Positions 1 to 11,077 of a DNA stretch of 64,000 nucleotides are shown here, in pieces. A model generated the notes under the pieces. It was not told the DNA's origin, did no database searches, and worked only from the letters and a program-made list of their open reading frames with translations. The first letter of the stretch is position 1. Every line of letters starts with the position of its first letter. A program made the translations under genes and the position numbers. The stretch comes from Hippopus hippopus (Eukaryota; Mollusca; Bivalvia; Cardiida; Cardiidae). The stretch spans positions 23,978,122-24,042,121 of the forward strand of contig OX328101.1 of assembly GCA_946811185.2 (NCBI GenBank), given 5' to 3'.

Positions 1-1300
1 TGCTCTTCTCAGAACGCCAAGCGACGGCGTTTGTTTTGTGCACGCTCAAAGGGCGCGCCTTTCCTCGGCGTCTTAGACGATTCCAACGCGTCTACTCGCG
101 ATGCTACTGCGTTGCTGTGGCGATGCCTGCGATCGTACTGCGCGCATTACGGCGTTCTGCATTTTTTCTTTGACGCCGTGGGATCGCCGCCCTGGTGTGG
201 CAGGGGTCTAAATAGCTCTCGTAACCTCGCTTTTTAAGCCCTGTCACACTATAGGCGTTTCCACTGCGTTTGCTCGGCGTTGTTTAATTTCCCAGAGCGC
301 CATGGGATCGCATGAAAAATCGGATATTTTTCGCGAAGACGGAGATGTCACAGCTTTCTCACCACGACCAAGGCGTTGCTACGGAGCTCCTATGGCGCGT
401 TATCGCGTTCCTACGGAGTTCTTCTTTGCGATTCTCTACGTTCTCATGGCTCTACCGCTGCGTGTTCGGCGCTTTCACGGTGCTCATACTGCGTGCACTG
501 GGCGTTCACGGCGTTCTCAAGGCGCTCACACTACGCTGACGGAGTGTTTTTGACAATCGTTCGAACTATCTCTGAAAACGAATGGTATGTATACATATTT
601 ATTCATCGATTGTTTTTTGCTGTGGTCTCGAAAAGTCAATGGAGAATAAAACTATGCTCGTTTAAAGAAAGGGAAAAAAGCAGGACATAAACCCCAATCC
701 TCTCAAAGAGAAGCAAGTCAACCATTGTCACCTCCTCAACCATTCCTAGCCCGGCTTGCTAGCGTACATCAGCCATGGTGAATTGAATGTTTATTTGCAT
801 GCTTCGTCTACTACATCTATATGTTCGTCTTTGTCAGTCAAAGACTGATGGACGCTGTAGAAGCGCCTTACAAGCGCAATGATCGCCGTTGCAGCTCGGA
901 GGAATCGTTTTAAGAGCGCAGTGAAATAAATAACACTCCGTGTCAGCGCCGTTGACGCACCGTATAAGCGCCATATAAGCACAGTAGAGACGCAGTGACA
1001 TCTCGGAGCACGCGTACAATCTCCGTGCAAGCGCCACCGACAATCATAGCGTTCGCCGGCGGAGCTCCCGTGACGTTGTGGGAGATCTTACTGCGCCGCT
1101 ATGACGACCTTCCGGTGATCCCACTGTGCTCTTCTCAGAACGCCAAGCGACGGCGTTTGTTTTGTGCATGCTCAAAGGGCGCGCCTTTCCTCGGCGTCTT
1201 AGACGATCCCAACGCGTCTACTCGCGATGCTACTGCGTTGCTGTGGCGATGCTTGCGATCACACTGCGCACATTTCCATCGAAGACCAAGCTTGCCGAAA
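1..1300. repeat. GC-rich degenerate minisatellite region with a repeated end segment
   Basis: The segment is much richer in G+C than the rest of the window. It consists of short diverged units built around GCGTT, CTACG and GGCGCTC. A block of about 145 bp at 1-145 recurs almost unchanged at 1127-1270 in the same orientation. The middle part, about 830-1060, resembles 360-540 on the opposite strand. Open frames here are low-complexity and look non-coding. I cannot assign the repeat to a known family. Confidence 0.6.
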
Positions 1301-1835
1301 CGACTTGTCGCCGTACAGGACGTTTCGTTGAAGCGGCAAAGCCGAACATTGTCGAATTTGTGTTGAATTCCGACTGGGTACAATGTCCAAAAGTATGATG
1401 GACGACCACAACTTTTGCATTAAAATTGTACAGAAATCCTTCATTTTGATATTTCAGTTTGAGTTTGGCCCGACTGTCTAGGACTGGCTTGGTTTGTGTT
1501 CATTTATAGGTTTTATAAATACACACAAAAAGAAAATAAATCAGCCAAGCAACAGGACGAAGCTACAAATTTCTTCAGCCGGAAGTCAATTAACCAATAA
1601 TCAGTCTAGCTCTGTTTGATCATTCACCTGTCCTACATAAAAAAAGTATAGATTTTTTTTTTTATAAATCTATTAGGAGATGTTATTAGCAATACCCTTT
1701 CTATTGGCAATCGCCGATAGACGATTCTTAACCCTTTCAGTGCCAAATAAATAAACTCGACCACTTTCGACGCCTCTAAGTACAATCCATTGAAACTTAC
1801 AAAGGTTTTGATTGTGTAGGCTTGACTACACAAGC
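1300..1835. other. No gene seen
   Basis: AT-rich sequence with short open frames only. I see no splice-bounded coding segment and no recognisable repeat. Confidence 0.5.
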
Positions 1836-1837
1836 GC

Positions 1838-1915
1838 ACGGTATAGATTAAAGATCAGACTGCACGTTCTGTGCGGTCTGATCTTTGATCTATGCCGTCC
1901 GCAAAAGTCACTGTT
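1838..1915. repeat. Palindromic MITE, family P1 (GATCAGACTGCAC core)
   Basis: Palindrome built on AAGATCAGACTGCAC / GTGCAGTCTGATCTT, flanked by CGGACAGTGTAGAT-type ends. About 14 copies lie in this window, including 5653, 33936, 44655, 45411, 48454, 53803, 58117, 59608, 61504, 61871, 62137 and 63701. It has no coding capacity and the arms could fold into a long hairpin. Confidence 0.75.
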
Positions 1916-1961
1916 TTTGCCTATGGCGCCGAAAGGGTTAAAGATTGTTTTGTATAGGGTT

Positions 1962-2182
1962 AACTCTTTACCACACAATCCCAAGTTTTAACTACCTTCA
2001 GACAGAAGGCGTTTGAAAACGTTGTGGGAAAGGAGAAAATGCTGATTAACAGCATTTTGTCCTTTTCCCATGATCTTTTCCACCCTTCAAAAATCATTTC
2101 CCTCATTTAATTTGTCGTCTGCAAATTTATACTTTAGGATTTCGTCGAGTGTAAAACTTTGTTATATGGTAAAGAGTAAAGG
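1962..2182. repeat. Palindromic MITE, family P3 (GAGAAAATGCTGG core)
   Basis: The outer arms are CTCTTTACCACACAATCCC and its complement-like GTAAAGAGTAA. The centre is GGAGAAAATGCTG / CAGCATTTTCTCC preceded by CATTGTGGGAAA. It is the first of about 18 copies in the window. The arms give spurious open frames containing LKAFADDK-like peptides. It is a non-autonomous, hairpin-forming element. Confidence 0.75.
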
Positions 2183-2202
2183 ATTTGTCAACCGGAATAA
2201 CT

Positions 2203-2345
2203 CAAGTGGTTCTAAAGGCGTGTAGGAGATTCTTAATCTCGAGATACTTGAGGGTTGGGTTCGACTCTCAAGCCTGGCCAAGTAAAACTAATAAGATCCT
2301 TTCGGATAAGACGTTAAACCTAGGTCCATGTGACGGCGCAAAACT
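2203..2345 (+). repeat. tRNA-derived SINE (tRNA-Leu-like head)
   Basis: The head contains TAACTCAAGTGGTTCTAAAGG, resembling a class II tRNA A-box region, an extra-arm-like hairpin, and GGGTTCGACTCTC as B box. It is followed by a tail with TTTCGGATAAGACGTTAAACC. A reverse-oriented relative lies at 43690-43870. It is a SINE rather than a functional tRNA gene because the acceptor stem is poor and the tail continues. Confidence 0.55.
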
Positions 2346-2429
2346 AATTTTATAATTGATAAACTATGATACTAAATATACAATTATTTCGGAACTCATA
2401 TAGCCCGTTCTGAGTGTGTGCAGATTTCT

Positions 2430-2475
2430 TCTTTTTTTTTTTTTTTTTCGGGGGGGGGGGGGGTGGGGGGAGGAA
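2430..2475. repeat. T-run followed by G-run
   Basis: Homopolymer T of about 20 followed by a G-rich run. Low-complexity sequence. Confidence 0.9.
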
Positions 2476-2617
2476 AGGGGTATTGTTTGTGTTTGTGTAT
2501 ATACAAGTTACATAATATCAATTTTTAATGTTGACTGAGGTTTTCTCACACTGGCCGAGTTTGTTGAAATTGCCCGAATTTGTCATTTGGTATTAAACGG
2601 ACCGTTCGTCAGATAAA

Positions 2618-2835
2618 TGAGCCATGCTTTGTGAAAAGGGGGCTTAATGCATCTGCAAAAGGTATTGGCCCATGTCAGCCTGCGCAGTCCGCGCAGGCTG
2701 ACATGAATCGATATTCTTTGCTATTGGTCATTTTTCTTTATATCAAAGGACAAGTCTACCTCGTTGTTAATTGCACAAAATGGATTTTATGATTCCGTGG
2801 TTATAGAATAGCTTGCTTGGTATAATGCATCTTAC
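2618..2835. repeat. Palindromic MITE, family P2 (CAGCCTGCGCAG core)
   Basis: The ends are TGAGCCATGCTCTGTGAAAA-type with TTAATGCATC. The centre is the palindrome GTCAGCCTGCGCAGTCCGCG with its complement. About 14 copies occur in the window. Frames across it give NASAKSIDPGQPAQSAQAD-like peptides, which should not be annotated as genes. Confidence 0.75.
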
Positions 2836-2839
2836 AGAA

Positions 2840-4255
2840 AAGTAAATTTTAAAAGGAATCCCTCATCAATCAGTGCCGACCTAATATTCAGAGTCGTCCA
2901 CGTAATCGAAGCCCTTCTTTATTTATATCCTTTTTGTTTTATTTCTTTTCGAATCTTTACCAGCAGCGAATGTAACAGTTCAAGACATCCATGCACGCTT
3001 TTAGGACAGCAAAACTCTCTCTTATTTGCTAATTAAATAGCAATAACAGACTGAATTTAGGTTCTTTACTTATTATTTCAACTTCGGTAAACCCACGGCA
3101 CAAATGAGTCAGACAACACTGTAAACATTTCACAAATTTCCGTAGTGTAGAAAACACGTTGTAAGATCAGAGCATTGCATGACATTCTCCTTTTATGGAA
3201 TTTGAAAGACATAAGAACACATAATTACAAAGAATGATAAGCTTACCTGTTTTTCAGTTGGGTTTTTTTTTTTCAGCCGATACTTTCGGAACCGGAAGAC
3301 CAACACAACAATTTCTCGTCAGAGCCATTGGCCCTCAAATATGAAGTTTCCTACCAGTGACATTTCAACTCGCGCCTGGAGCAAGGCGGTTTATTTGACT
3401 CTTTATCCAAACGTCAAAATTTCAGACTCGTTCAAACTGAAAGTATTTGCAGCCGACAAATTAAAAGTAGCTCGACAGATGACCTCTACTTTTGAAATCA
3501 TAGAAAACAGTACGGAAAAAGAAACAAGGGGGCCACGATGGCCCTGAGTAGCTGACCTGAGCCTTTTAGACCCAACACGACCCATTTCCAATCTCTTCTG
3601 AGATAAAAAAGACAAATATTCTAACAAGCTTTCATGAATATAGGACTGAAAATGTGGCCAAATTCTGACAAATTGTTTCTACCAGACAGTCGTTGTTTAA
3701 TCTTGGGCATACTTAGAACCAAGCCCGCAAAGAAAAAAGCTTGCTATGATGCTGTTTATATCTTGGGTAAATTGTTTTCTGCACCATACTTTGAACCATG
3801 TAACAAATGTTACAAACTTGCAGAAAACGTTGTACTGCACAAGTTATGTTATTGCAGGGCAATACGCTCAGACAGGACTTATGGGCAATGATCCTTGATT
3901 TGGCCACGAGTGATACTTTCTTCACTTTTATGAAAAATAAAGACCCACCTGTCCAAATCTTGGATTGCCTTACGGGGTTAGCAATATATGTGGCCTCTGA
4001 AATCAGCATTACAACAAGGTAATTACGATATTTGAGTAAATGCCCCGAAACTCAGACATGAAACGCTGATTTATCTTGTCATAGGTAAAGATCTTGTAAA
4101 TAATCCATCTTGCACAATCATATGGTAGACTAGACTGCCAGACATGATCCATGAATTAAGATGGCCGGTCTTTCATGTTATATATTGATATAATATATAA
4201 AATATTGATGACAAGTATCATAATTTGTGTAAATGTATATCTATATCAATTGTAT
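2840..4255. other. No gene seen
   Basis: AT-rich stretch with open frames under 100 codons, none with a recognisable domain or splice context. The only structure I see is a scatter of short homopolymers. Confidence 0.45.
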
Positions 4256-4261
4256 TGTACA

Positions 4262-4490
4262 CCACATACCCATCCAACTACTCACCCATCCATCCATACA
4301 TCCGTCCGTCCGTCCGTCCGTCTGTCCATCCATCCATCCATCCATCCCCATCTCTATATCCATCCATCCATCCCCATCTCTTTATCAGTCCATTCATCCA
4401 TCCCCATCTCCATCCGTCCGTCCATCCATCTAACCACCCACTCATCCATCCATCCATTCATTCATCCATCCATCCATCAATCCCCAAAAT
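4262..4490. repeat. CATC/GTCC tetranucleotide microsatellite
   Basis: Long imperfect array of CATC units with embedded GTCC runs. It generates Ser/His/Pro-rich spurious frames on the + strand. Confidence 0.95.
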
Positions 4491-4606
4491 GTAGGATTTT
4501 ATATATACATTTCGTTTAAGTAAAATTTGCACTAGGAGACTACGTAGTTATGCATCAAACTCTTACTATCTTATTAAACATAAAAATACATGATACGTTA
4601 AATTTC

Positions 4607-4644
4607 TCTCTCTCTCTCTGTCTCTCTGGCTCTCTGCCTCTCTG

Positions 4645-4695
<51 letters not shown>
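4607..4695. repeat. CT dinucleotide microsatellite
   Basis: Imperfect (CT)n with CTCTGT variants. Confidence 0.95.
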
Positions 4696-4697
<2 letters not shown>

Positions 4698-4724
4698 GTT
4701 TGTCTCGTATGCATGTATTGTGTG

Positions 4725-5030
4725 CATGTGATCAAGACAAACATTCTGACTGGTTCTTATGAGTTTTGAACCTAAAATTTGGCCTCTAGAGTGTACACAA
4801 GTTGTCTCTCTGTCATCAAGACAAACATTCTGACTTTTTTGCATGAGTATTGGACTCAAAATATGGCCTTAAGAGTGTACAAACGGTTTGTTTTTTCAGA
4901 GGTTTCACCTGGTATGGTAGTTTTTGACCCGAGTGACTCATTTTCAAGTTTTACCGAGATATCATCAAGACAAACATTCTGACAAGTTTTCATGAGTATT
5001 AGACAGGAAATCTAGCCTTAAAGGTGGGTA
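4725..5030 (+). repeat. Diverged tandem repeat (ATCAAGACAAACATTCTGAC)
   Basis: Three direct copies of ATCAAGACAAACATTCTGAC start at about 4729, 4818 and 4964. Each is followed by a related TTTCATGAGTATTGGAC segment and, in part, GGCCTTAAGAGTGTACAA. No coding is likely. Confidence 0.7.
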
Positions 5031-5650
5031 TTTAGATTTTTCACATCTCACCAAATTAATATATATATATATCACTAAAATTTAAATGAAAAAACAATAC
5101 AAATCATCAATAATTAAGAATCATAAAATTACAAAAAAAAAAATTTTTGATGGTGTTCCCTTAAAAGGCTACGTAGCCTCTTAAGGTATTTTTAGATTTC
5201 GCGCCAGAAATCAAGAAAGCATTGTGGGAATGTCAAGTGACTGGCACGTGACAAATGACGCTTAAATTCCATAACATAACGAACATGTAATTATTTTCCA
5301 TAATGTCTTCTTCGGACACCATGTTTGAAGCTTCGTTTGTGTATTTCCGGTATGTAAATGAGCGAGTTACTCATGTAAAAATAGACCGTGTTGCCCGTCG
5401 GTGTCGACCTGGGCCGTAGTAAATCTCTAATTTCTCTTGTTGTCGGATGGTTTTCGACTACTGGGGTTTTATGAATGAAACTTAAAAGGCTTCGGGAGTA
5501 TAAGGATGATTTTTTTGTATTTCTGTAAAGTTTTCGTCCCAAAATCTGAAGGGCCACCTTTAAAGCTATCTTTGCACTCGAATGCAAAGTAGCAGTATTT
5601 GTTGACATTTTCTTTAAGGCTTAGCCTGCTGAGCGCGACTCAAGGACCTT
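5031..5650. other. No gene seen
   Basis: Non-coding sequence. It holds a minus-strand frame of about 105 codons (5291-5608) with no recognisable domain and no clear splice sites, which I leave unannotated. Confidence 0.4.
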
Positions 5651-5652
5651 TT

Positions 5653-5720
5653 GCGGACAGTGTAGATCAAGATCAGACTGCACAGAACGTGCAGTCTGAT
5701 CTTGGATCTACACTGTCCGA
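5653..5720. repeat. P1 palindromic MITE core, well preserved
   Basis: CGGACAGTGTAGATC, then AAGATCAGACTGCACAGAAC, then its complement, ending in CTACACTGTCCG. A near-perfect hairpin and the best-preserved copy of the family here. Confidence 0.85.
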
Positions 5721-5867
5721 TAAGGAGATATTTTTTTCCCGGCAAATACAACTTTGAAATAACAAAATTCGGCTTCATTTATTTAGCAGCATAAAGGTTA
5801 AAGGAAAAACTTGCGAAACGAAATCTTGTTTTATGGCCCTTCCATCCTCTATCTGGCGGCAAAAATC

Positions 5868-6045
5868 CAAGACTTGTCTGAAATGAAAGCATTTGCACTT
5901 TTTGCCGAAAACGAAGTGAATGTGGCTCAAATTATGGAATTTGCCCATGATGGTGTTGAAAACTTCGAGGAAAATGAGAAAATGCTGGTAACCAGCATTT
6001 TCTCATTTTCCTCAAAGTTTTCCAAAGCCCTTTTCCCCAGGGTCG
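5868..6045. repeat. P3 palindromic MITE copy
   Basis: GAGAAAATGCTGGTAACC meets its reverse complement at about 5985, with a GCATTTGCAC / GACGAC-type arm to the left. Confidence 0.7.
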
Positions 6046-6052
6046 TAAAGCC

Positions 6053-6358
6053 GAGCCCCGGTAGCTCAGTCGGTAGCGTGCAGGACTTGAGAAGGGGTCG
6101 TGGGTTCGGTCCCTGGCTCGGCCAATTTCTTTCCGAGGATTGATGATAGTCATTGCGACAGGATTCATTCCTCTCTCACCGCTGATCATTGTTTCGACAA
6201 TGGTTATGTGGGAAAGCAGCCAGTGGCTAGGAAAGAATATTGTGCGGCGTACTGGTAAAAGGGACTCCAGGAAAGTATGGATAGGCGCACTGGCCCCCCC
6301 CGATATAACTGAAATAACGTTGAAAACGGCGTTAAACACCATACAATCAATCAATCAG
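6053..6358 (+). repeat. tRNA-derived SINE with CAATCAATCA tail
   Basis: The tRNA-like head has CCCCGGTAGCTCAGTCGGTA as A-box region and GGGTTCGGTCCC as B box. A roughly 200-bp body follows. The 3' end reads AAACGGCGTTAAACACC and then CAATCAATCAATCA. This matches the plan of molluscan SINEs with a LINE-derived tail. It is not a functional tRNA gene. Confidence 0.75.
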
Positions 6359-7084
6359 GGTCGTAAAACACGGGATATTCTGGTAAAGGGTAAATCAATT
6401 AGTAGAGCAAGTGATTTAGATAGATCTCTGAAAATGATAGCGAACACAGACAAAACGAATAAAAAATTCCATAATGTAAATTTCTACCAAACAATCCCGT
6501 GTTGAAACGATCAGGGAAGCAGGAAAAGATGGCTTTTGAAAACATTGTAACCAGCATTTTCTTCTTACTAACAATGTTTTCAATGTTATCACAGATCTGT
6601 TGCTATTTCATGCCAATTTTGAAATCACTGTCTTCAGATTCTCTTAATTTGGATGGTGTTAAAAAAGAAAATAAAAAAAGCATGACATTTCGCAAACGGT
6701 AATCTCAAATGCTAACAAATCCACAAGTTCGTTTTTTTCCCCCGACAACCAACTAAAGAATTTTATAACACGCGACTTAACAGTTTGTACCTAGTTTCAA
6801 ATGAAGTATAGAGCGCACACGATAAATGATCAGGCTGCGCGTTATGGGCTATCTGATCTCGATCTACTTCGTCTATGAAAGTGATTTTTCTCGCTTTTGA
6901 CAGTAAAAGAATTATATATGTAACTGAGAAACAACCCAGTGTATTTTAAGCTATTTGAATACATTGCGGGTAAAAAGTTGGTAAACCCCATTTTGCACTG
7001 TTTCTCAAAAGAAATTTTCTACTCTTTCTTAGACAAGTCTTGTCTTTCAAGCCTGTGCCAAACGGTCTCGAGTTTAAGCGAACC

Positions 7085-7290
7085 TAGGAAAGAAGGCTTT
7101 TAAAAACATTGCGGGAAAAGGAGAAAATGATGGTAACCAGCATTTTCTCCTTTTCCAACAATATTCTGTATTCTTACTAAGATAAATTTCAGCATTTTAG
7201 CCACATGTACTTTGTCGTCTGCAAATGCTTTCAATTTTGACCAATCTTATTAGTTGTCGTCTGGTAAAGATGTAAGCTAAATAAAACGCG
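7085..7290. repeat. P3 palindromic MITE copy
   Basis: AACATTGCGGGAAAAGGAG and its partner arm surround a GAGAAAATGATGG core. The right arm includes TTGTCGTCTGCAAATGC. Confidence 0.65.
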
Positions 7291-7399
7291 TCGTCTGTAA
7301 CTGCTTTCAATATGGTTGAGTGTAAAATTTTGTCATCTGGTAAAGATTTCAGCGAATAAACCAGTCGTAACGATGAATAATATAGCAGCGTAAGTTACA

Positions 7400-7541
7400 T
7401 CTGTTATCTAATTGAAATTCTAAAGCGGCTTATGAAATATTTAATTGAAGATGGCTTTTAGACGTATTCCACAACCATCAAACAACATCGTAACTGTTAG
7501 TCAGCGGCGATCAATTTATCGTTTAAGACAAAATAGGTAAA
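7400..7541 (+). promoter_or_regulatory. Conserved upstream region of gene 1, shared with gene 2
   Basis: The 140 bp before the start codon closely match 35335-35500, including ATTCTAAAGCGGCTTATGAA and CATCTGTTATCTAAT-like segments. The similarity continues into exon 1, so promoter and gene were duplicated together. I see no clear TATA box. Confidence 0.5.
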
Positions 7542-7869
7542 ATGGTTCGTGCCCAATTCTTTTTGTTGATTTATCTTTTGTTTTGCTCGATTTTGAAAAC
7601 ATATTCTGAAAAAGTGTCTCTAAGATTCACGAATCGAATGGACGGCTACAGACAAAAGTTTGAGAGTGTCTCGAAATGTTTTTCTTGTACAAGCACAATA
7701 GCGTGTATGTCCGCTTGCAGGGGCATCTTTGAATGTGCCACAGTATCATACAAATCTAATGATGGAACCTGCTGTCTTGGTGTGAATGAAGTGACTTTTA
7801 ACGGAACTAAAGATGGACACTTGACAAACGAATCAGGATGGTTTACGATGTCGAAAGCTATCTTTACAG
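7542..7869 (+). CDS. Exon 1 of secreted PAN/apple-like + Link-like protein, gene 1
   Basis: Starts with ATG in GGTAAAATGG. Residues 1 to about 22 are a hydrophobic signal peptide ending near TYS. The mature part has a cysteine pattern (KCFSC, ACMSAC, FEC, TCC) and GWFTMSKA, like an apple/PAN lectin-type segment. The exon ends ACAG with donor GTAGGT, in phase 1. It is 328 bp, exactly the length of the homologous exon at 35506. The natural partner is the exon at 11078, also phase 1, giving a predicted product of 199 residues. Probably a secreted or cell-surface protein. The domain call rests on the cysteine pattern and was not confirmed by search. Confidence 0.6.
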
Positions 7870-8184
7870 GTAGGTTTCTATCGCAAGGTATGCAACTGCC
7901 TTATCAAGTGTATGCTGTGCGTTGTTCCGAAATCGAGCAAAGATTTTTACACAATATAAAGGCTTTGCGAAATCTAATCCTGATCTCAGGTAAAAAAAAA
8001 CATCGGAATGGTCTCTTGGACCATCAAATGAGTTATTGTGGATATTTTGCTTGCATCGTCATTGTTTTGGCTTTTTAGTGGACTTTATTTCATGCTTTCC
8101 GGCAGTTTATCGAGTAATGACGGTGGAATATTTTTCGATATTTCATGGTTACAACCAGTGAAAAATACCGCTTTTATTTTCTAG

Positions 8185-8400
8185 CTTGAAAGCGAAAACA
8201 GTAGTTCCCGCGCACTAGTTTCCTAGGTAAAATGCGCGTGACACTCAACCAGATGGAAATATGACGTAATTTACCCCGCATTTCTCGTGCTTTACGTAAT
8301 ATTGTGATGCGTTGTTATGCGGAGGGGGTACGCCACGGGAAATTTTATCTAAAAGAACTGTCCTATCACATATATCAATGTGATCATTACGTAATTGTTA
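8185..8400. repeat. MITE fragment, family E
   Basis: Contains CCCGCGCACTAGTTTCCTAG, CAGATGGAAATATGACGTAA and GCGTTGTTATGCGGAGG. Related copies lie at 15035-15300 and, reversed, at 57090-57400. Confidence 0.65.
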
Positions 8401-8689
8401 AGTCATGAACACTTTTTTCTCAAACATTAGTAAATTTCTACTCTGACAGTTACTTTTTTGCCTAGTTTACATATAAATAGCTAATCACAAATTGAGTAAC
8501 GATTCATTTCATTATGTTCCTTAAAGTACGTCAAAAAAGAGATCATTTAGCTACGTAGAAAAAGGTTCTAAAATAGTTCCCAATACATTTCACAAGGATG
8601 AGAATAGAAAATAAAAAAAAAAAGAGTGGCAATTGAACATTATACACCATAGGCGTTTGGTTTTTGACAAACTTCTCATTCTATAGCCT

Positions 8690-8910
8690 AATACATGTGC
8701 ATAAGACTTACTTATATTACATTATTAAATCTAAGTTCAATAAATGCGTCGTACGCGGATATAAAATCCCACACGACAAAAAAAAAAAAAATCCTTATCT
8801 ACACAGTGTGAAATTTCGGTTACTAATTCGGTATTATTGCAACAACGTATACGTGTACGCTTGTATTGATTTCCAATTTAATTTATCGAAATGTTACGAT
8901 AATAATTGGC
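8690..8910 (+). repeat. Direct repeat, copy 1 (second copy at 9955-10150)
   Basis: The A-run, CTACACAGTGTGAAAT, ACGTATACG and TTACGATAATA-like stretches recur in the same order at 9955-10150. Confidence 0.6.
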
Positions 8911-8911
8911 C

Positions 8912-9009
8912 TGCAACACGCGAAAAGGGGCTTTCAGATATTTGCCTAAAGTGTCGTCTCGGATCAGCCTGCGCAGTCCGCACAGGCTAATCCGAGACGG
9001 CACTTTACG
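8912..9009. repeat. Palindromic MITE, family P2b (CGCGAAAAGGG ends)
   Basis: Starts with CAACACGCGAAAAGGGG. The palindromic core is TCGTCTCGGATCAGCCTGCG / GCTAATCCGAGACGGC. It shares CAGCCTGCGCAG with family P2 but has different ends. Confidence 0.7.
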
Positions 9010-9019
9010 TCAATATTAT

Positions 9020-9545
9020 TAGTTGTACGGTCAGGTGGCAGGGGACTTGGAAACTTGTTCACGGCTGTGGTGAATCATGTCACCCCGAGCCGAAGGCGAG
9101 GTGGCGACATAATTCACCACAGCCGTGAACAAGTTTCCAAGTCCCCTGCCACCTGACCGTACAACGAATTTATTATACTGCAAAGTTTTACCATTCCAAA
9201 TTTTACCTGTTTTTTGGTTTAAAAAATTGAGTACGCTGACGAAGTAGGATTTCCCTTCTGAGTGCCCCAATTCAATGAAAACTGACGTCACTGGGAACTG
9301 ACGTCACTGAAACTTTGGTAAAACGTGCTTAAACGTGCAGTTTGGCGCATAATCTTGATGTTAATCTTGATCGACGCCGCCATTTTGGATGTTGTGTTGA
9401 AAGTGTAGTAATGTATACGGGGCTCCCGAAAGGGAAACTGCTTTTACGTTGGTTTTTCCAGTGTACATGATATATATGTTCGGGGCATATTATCCAATCA
9501 GATCACGAGAAATTCCTTTGCAGTATAATAATACATTTTGTCCTA
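9020..9545. repeat. Long-hairpin mobile element D, copy 1
   Basis: Arms of about 60 bp (GGTCAGGTGGCAGGGGACTT ... and complement) flank a short loop near 9080-9105. The rest includes TGACGTCACTG and ends near ATTTCTCGTGATCTGATTGG. An inverted relative lies at 40745-41340. No coding capacity. Confidence 0.75.
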
Positions 9546-9581
9546 CAGTAGACTTGCGTGAAACAGAAAATCACACTCGAT

Positions 9582-9666
9582 CTGAAAGTGTCGTCTCGGA
9601 TCAGCCTGCGCAGACTGCGCAGACTGATCCGAGACGACACTTTTGCCTCTTTTCGCGTGTTGCAGC
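9582..9666. repeat. P2b MITE, partial copy
   Basis: AAGTGTCGTCTCGGATCAGC and its complement, followed by TTTTCGCGTGTTGCA. The left end is missing. Confidence 0.65.
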
Positions 9667-9714
9667 CCATATAATATTCATACACCATTTATTAAAACGT
9701 TTTCGAGTGAAATG

Positions 9715-9935
9715 TCAATAACTGCAATATTTTGTCGTTGAAAGTTTTAGGTGTACAGTAAAAGGAATATAGAGCTGTAGTAACTTTCCTGGTGCCTGTA
9801 TTTTCTTCTCGCTGCATAGGCTAATTTTGACATCTCGCTCGACCTTCGGGCTCGCGATCTGTCAAACTGTCTCACGCTGATCGAATCAAAACAAGTACAA
9901 GAAAAGTTACTACAACATACTTATTCCATACTTAT
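9715..9935 (+). repeat. Direct repeat, copy 1 (second copy at 10185-10400)
   Basis: GCAATATTTTGTCGTTGAAA and TGTAGTAACTTTCCTGG recur at 10185-10400, together with TTCTCGCTGC and a CTCGC-rich hairpin. Confidence 0.6.
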
Positions 9936-10399
9936 CATATACCTGAAAATTTTCCAACTCAAATACATGCGTCACATGCCAATAAAATATCACGCACGCA
10001 AAAAAAAAAAAAAAAAAATTCCCCATCTACACAGTGTGAAATACGGTTCCAAATATGGTATGATGGCGTATCTCGTGCAGCAACGTTTACGCTTGCAATG
10101 ATTTGCGATTTGATTTGTCAAAATGTTACGCTATAATATTCATCCGCCACTCATTGATTTTATTTACCATTTTCAAATGAAATCTCAATAATCGCAATAT
10201 TTTGTCGTTGAAAGTTGTAGGTATATAATTAAAGAAATATCATGCTGTAGTAACTTCCCTGGCGCTTGTATTTACTTCTCGCTGCTTAAGAAAATTTTGA
10301 CCTCTCGCTCAGCCATCGGGCTTGCGAGATATCAAATTTTCACAAGGAAACTTTCTACAGCATAATATTTCATATATATTTAAGTCCTATATATTAAGT

Positions 10400-10735
10400 T
10401 ATTGAAGGCGCAGTTTATACAATACAAGTGCTGAGCTTACACTTAACATTACAGGTATTTAATTGTTGACCATCTTCACATTCCATAGCCTAATACATGT
10501 GATATAAAACTTACTGATATAGTCTTATCTATTAGGTTATAGAAGGCGAAGTTTAAACAAATAAATGAATAAATAAATAGTGCCTATACTGTACACATCT
10601 TTTTCAAAGCTACACTTCATCAAACGACCCACCTTTAGATTCGACTACATTGAAAACCGCGTTTTAACACGACAATTGAACTGTGGCTGAAATGGTGAGA
10701 TTTATCATTGAAAGAACAAAAAACTATTGCGGGGC
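10400..10735. other. No gene seen (intron of gene 1)
   Basis: AT-rich intronic sequence with no recognisable feature. Confidence 0.45.
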
Positions 10736-10839
10736 AAAGAAGAATGCTTGTTACCGACGTTTTCTCCCTTTCCCATTTTTTTTAAGTTTACTACGCTAAG
10801 GTTTTCAAAACACAAGATGGTTTAATGAAGCTTACACCT

Positions 10840-11050
10840 TTACCACAAATCCCGAATCTTAACGACCTTGGAGAAAGAGGCATTCAGAATATTGTGTGGA
10901 AAAGAAGAAAATGCTGGTAACCAGCGTTTTCTCCTTTCCGCACAATGCTTTTTATTCTTTCAAAGACAAAATTTAGTTTTGGGATCACGTTCAATTTGTC
11001 GTCTGCAAATGCCTTGAATTTTGGTCACGCTGAAATTGTGTCGTAAGTTA
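10840..11050. repeat. P3 palindromic MITE copy just upstream of exon 2
   Basis: Core GAAAATGCTGGTAACC and complement at about 10905-10945. The right arm is AATTTGTCGTCTGCAAATGC. An equivalent copy precedes exon 2 of gene 2 (40045-40290). Confidence 0.7.
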
Positions 11051-11077
11051 ATGAGTTAATTCACATTCTGCTCCCAG

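Noticed and set aside
2203..2285. tRNA-Leu gene
   Set aside because: Box A and B regions are present but the acceptor stem does not pair well and a SINE tail follows.
4262..4490. CRISPR array
   Set aside because: Simple microsatellite without spacers; eukaryotic context.
4175..4519. Long Ser/His/Pro-rich open frames
   Set aside because: Produced by the CATC/GTCC microsatellite; all three frames are open for the same reason.
6053..6125. Functional tRNA gene
   Set aside because: Head of a SINE ending in CAATCAATCA; the cloverleaf is imperfect.
5932..6354. 140-codon minus-strand frame
   Set aside because: It covers a P3 MITE and a tRNA-derived SINE read backwards.
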